Below, piece after piece: positions 62,840-64,000 of a stretch of DNA of 64,000 bases. Within the stretch, counting starts at the first letter, position 1. The number at the start of each line of letters is the position of its first letter. Below the pieces are notes generated by a model, which saw nothing but the letters and a program-made list of their open reading frames with translations, ran no database searches and had not been told where the DNA came from. The position numbers and the translations under genes were made by a program. This DNA comes from Stigmatella erecta (lineage in GTDB: Bacteria; Myxococcota; Myxococcia; Myxococcales; Myxococcaceae), in assembly GCF_900111745.1 (NCBI RefSeq), contig NZ_FOIJ01000001.1:1178001-1242000 (forward strand), written 5' to 3'.

Positions 62840-63595
62840 TCAGCCTCGCCGGGTGAGAACTTCCGGCCCCGCCTCCGTGATCGCGATGGTGTGCTCGAAG
62901 TGGGCGGAGAGCTTGCGATCAAGCGTCACCTCCGTCCAATCGTCCTCGAGTACTTCCACCTCCGAAGTCCCCAGGTTGACCATGGGCTCCACCGCCAAGA
63001 CCATCCCGGGCCGCAGTTTCATTCCGGACCCCTGCTGTCCGTAGTTGGGCACTTCCGGCTGCTCGTGGAGCTTGCGGCCGATGCCATGACCGGACAACGT
63101 GCGCACCACGGAATAACCGCGCACCTCCACGTGGCTCTGCACCGCGTGACCGATGTCGCCCATGCGATTGCCCGGCACCATGACCGCGATGGCTTTGTTC
63201 AGGGCCTCACGGGTGGCCTTCACCAGGCCCTCGGCCTCGGGGCTTACCTTCCCCACCGGAACCGTGCGGGCGGAGTCTCCATAGAACCCACGGTAGACCA
63301 CCCCAAAGTCCAGCTTCATCAAGTCCCCGGGCACCAGCTTCCGCCGCTTCGAGGGGATGCCGTGGACCACCTCATGGTTCACCGAGGCGCACAAACAGCA
63401 GGGAAATCCCCGGTATCCCTTGAAAGCAGGCTTTGCCCCCTTCTTGTAGATGAGCTTCTCGGCCAGGGCATCCAGTTCCCAGGTCGTCACCCCGGGGGCC
63501 ACGGCCTTCTCAAGCTCATCGAGGATCTCGCACACGATGCGGCCGGCGTCCCGCATGAGGGCGATCTCGTCCTGACTCTTGAGTTCGATGCTCAT
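62840..63595 (-). CDS. map: Methionine aminopeptidase
   Basis: 251 aa, type [11 protein letters not shown] (His), [18 protein letters not shown] (two Asp ligands), [21 protein letters not shown] (His) and the Glu ligands in AVEPMVNLG and FEHTIAIT complete the di-metal site. It removes N-terminal Met from new proteins. Start taken as [10 protein letters not shown]; an ATG six codons upstream is possible. Located between adk and infA as in many operons. Confidence 0.96.
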   Translation of the reverse strand: MSIELKSQDEIALMRDAGRIVCEILDELEKAVAPGVTTWELDALAEKLIYKKGAKPAFKGYRGFPCCLCASVNHEVVHGIPSKRRKLVPGDLMKLDFGVVYRGFYGDSARTVPVGKVSPEAEGLVKATREALNKAIAVMVPGNRMGDIGHAVQSHVEVRGYSVVRTLSGHGIGRKLHEQPEVPNYGQQGSGMKLRPGMVLAVEPMVNLGTSEVEVLEDDWTEVTLDRKLSAHFEHTIAITEAGPEVLTRRG

Positions 63596-63683
63596 GCGTT
63601 TGGGCCCCGGCACACCTGGCAGAAGCTATAAGCGGCCAGGAGCCACCTGGCAGGCGGCTCTGGCCCGGCGGCCCGGCCTCCGG

Positions 63684-64000
63684 TCAGGCGGGGGCGACGA
63701 TGGCCTGGAGTTCCGCGTAGATGCCCTCGGGCGTCCCGACGCCATCGATGCTCTTGAGAATTCCCTTCTTGGCGTAGAACGCCTTCAGCGGGGAGGTCTC
63801 GGCGTCGTACTTCTGCAGCCGCTTCTCGATGACCTCTGGATGGTCATCTTCGCGCTGGATGAGGCCGGCGTTGCAATTGTCGCAGTACCCTGCCCGCTTC
63901 GGCGGGTTCTGGTAGACGTGGTACACGCTGCCATCCACTGGGCAGGAGCGCCGCCCCGAACCGCGCTCGATCAGCTTGGCGTGCGGCACCTCGAGCGACA
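63684..64000 (-). CDS. adk: Adenylate kinase, C-terminal part (gene continues past the window)
   Basis: About 105 residues from the C-terminal half; the N-terminal P-loop lies beyond 64000. The LID domain shows GRRSCPVDGSVYHV with CDNC in the next loop (CPV...CDNC, zinc-type LID), then QREDDHPEVIEKRLQKYDAE with the conserved Arg. It interconverts ATP+AMP and 2 ADP. The frame runs open to the window edge. Confidence 0.93.
   Translation of the reverse strand, partial: SLEVPHAKLIERGSGRRSCPVDGSVYHVYQNPPKRAGYCDNCNAGLIQREDDHPEVIEKRLQKYDAETSPLKAFYAKKGILKSIDGVGTPEGIYAELQAIVAPA

Noticed and set aside
1-64000. tRNA genes, CRISPR arrays, IS elements, prophage
   Set aside because: No tRNA T-loop/anticodon pattern, spaced direct repeats, transposase or phage structural genes were seen. 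The Bor-like lipoprotein alone does not indicate a prophage.

Overview
The window is high-GC, gene-dense chromosomal DNA from a myxobacterium, most likely Cystobacterineae (Stigmatella/Cystobacter/Archangium-like). This rests on very large multi-PAS hybrid histidine kinases, an N-terminal eukaryote-like Ser/Thr kinase with a PEGA tail, many outer-membrane-type lipoproteins, a gene resembling the myxobacterial paralogous family DUF2381/TIGR02268, and a DUF6310/DUF5953-like lipoprotein-toxin and immunity pair. Family names come from reading motifs by eye; no database search was run. No rRNA, tRNA, CRISPR array, IS element or prophage was seen, and no gene-free stretch exceeds 300 bases.

Layout. 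1-5130 (+): a translationally coupled lipid/sterol-type oxidation cluster (alpha/beta hydrolase end, acetoacetate-decarboxylase-fold fusion, cholesterol-oxidase-like GMC enzyme, membrane metallophosphoesterase). 5148-6936 (-): radical SAM enzyme immediately behind an unrecognised 229-aa protein, a candidate RiPP-like pair. 7076-9484: Bor-like lipoprotein and a Tat-exported GMC oxidoreductase. 9562-17243: two divergent hybrid sensor kinases that are mirror-image paralogues. 17375-23476: RecQ-like helicase, lipoprotein, atypical SDR, Gfo/Idh/MocA enzyme, RluD-like pseudouridine synthase. 23556-28297 (-): MinD/ParA-like ATPase coupled to a J-like/RodZ-like protein, then selA coupled to an HNH protein. 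28349-35648: lytic transglycosylase, membrane histidine kinase, CheB-like protein with an altered catalytic triad, Kelch protein. 35742-38922: zinc-ribbon protein, DUF2721 protein, toxin/immunity pair, ACT-like protein. 38927-46726: ABC-F ATPase, Ser/Thr kinase, metallopeptidase plus ATP-grasp pair, free-methionine-sulfoxide reductase, Nudix hydrolase, FusB-like zinc-finger protein. 46750-51733: a small lineage-specific patch (lipoprotein, DUF2381), a secreted beta-propeller-like protein and a C69 peptidase. 51752-58730: WXXGXW protein, psuG/DUF2314/deoxynucleoside-kinase operon, PlsC, TPR lipoprotein, membrane protein. 58762-64000 (-): end of the spc/alpha ribosomal operon (adk-map-infA-rpmJ-rpsM-rpsK-rpsD-rpoA-rplQ) closed by a strong terminator.

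Most interesting: (1) the lipoprotein nuclease-toxin/immunity pair at 36848-38525, which looks like the Sit toxins spread by outer membrane exchange; (2) the radical SAM enzyme with its candidate substrate at 5148-6936; (3) a recurring TAnnnT box 6-12 bases ahead of start codons, suggesting several leaderless or near-leaderless transcripts; (4) the metallopeptidase/ATP-grasp pair; and (5) the J-like/RodZ-like plus MinD pair.
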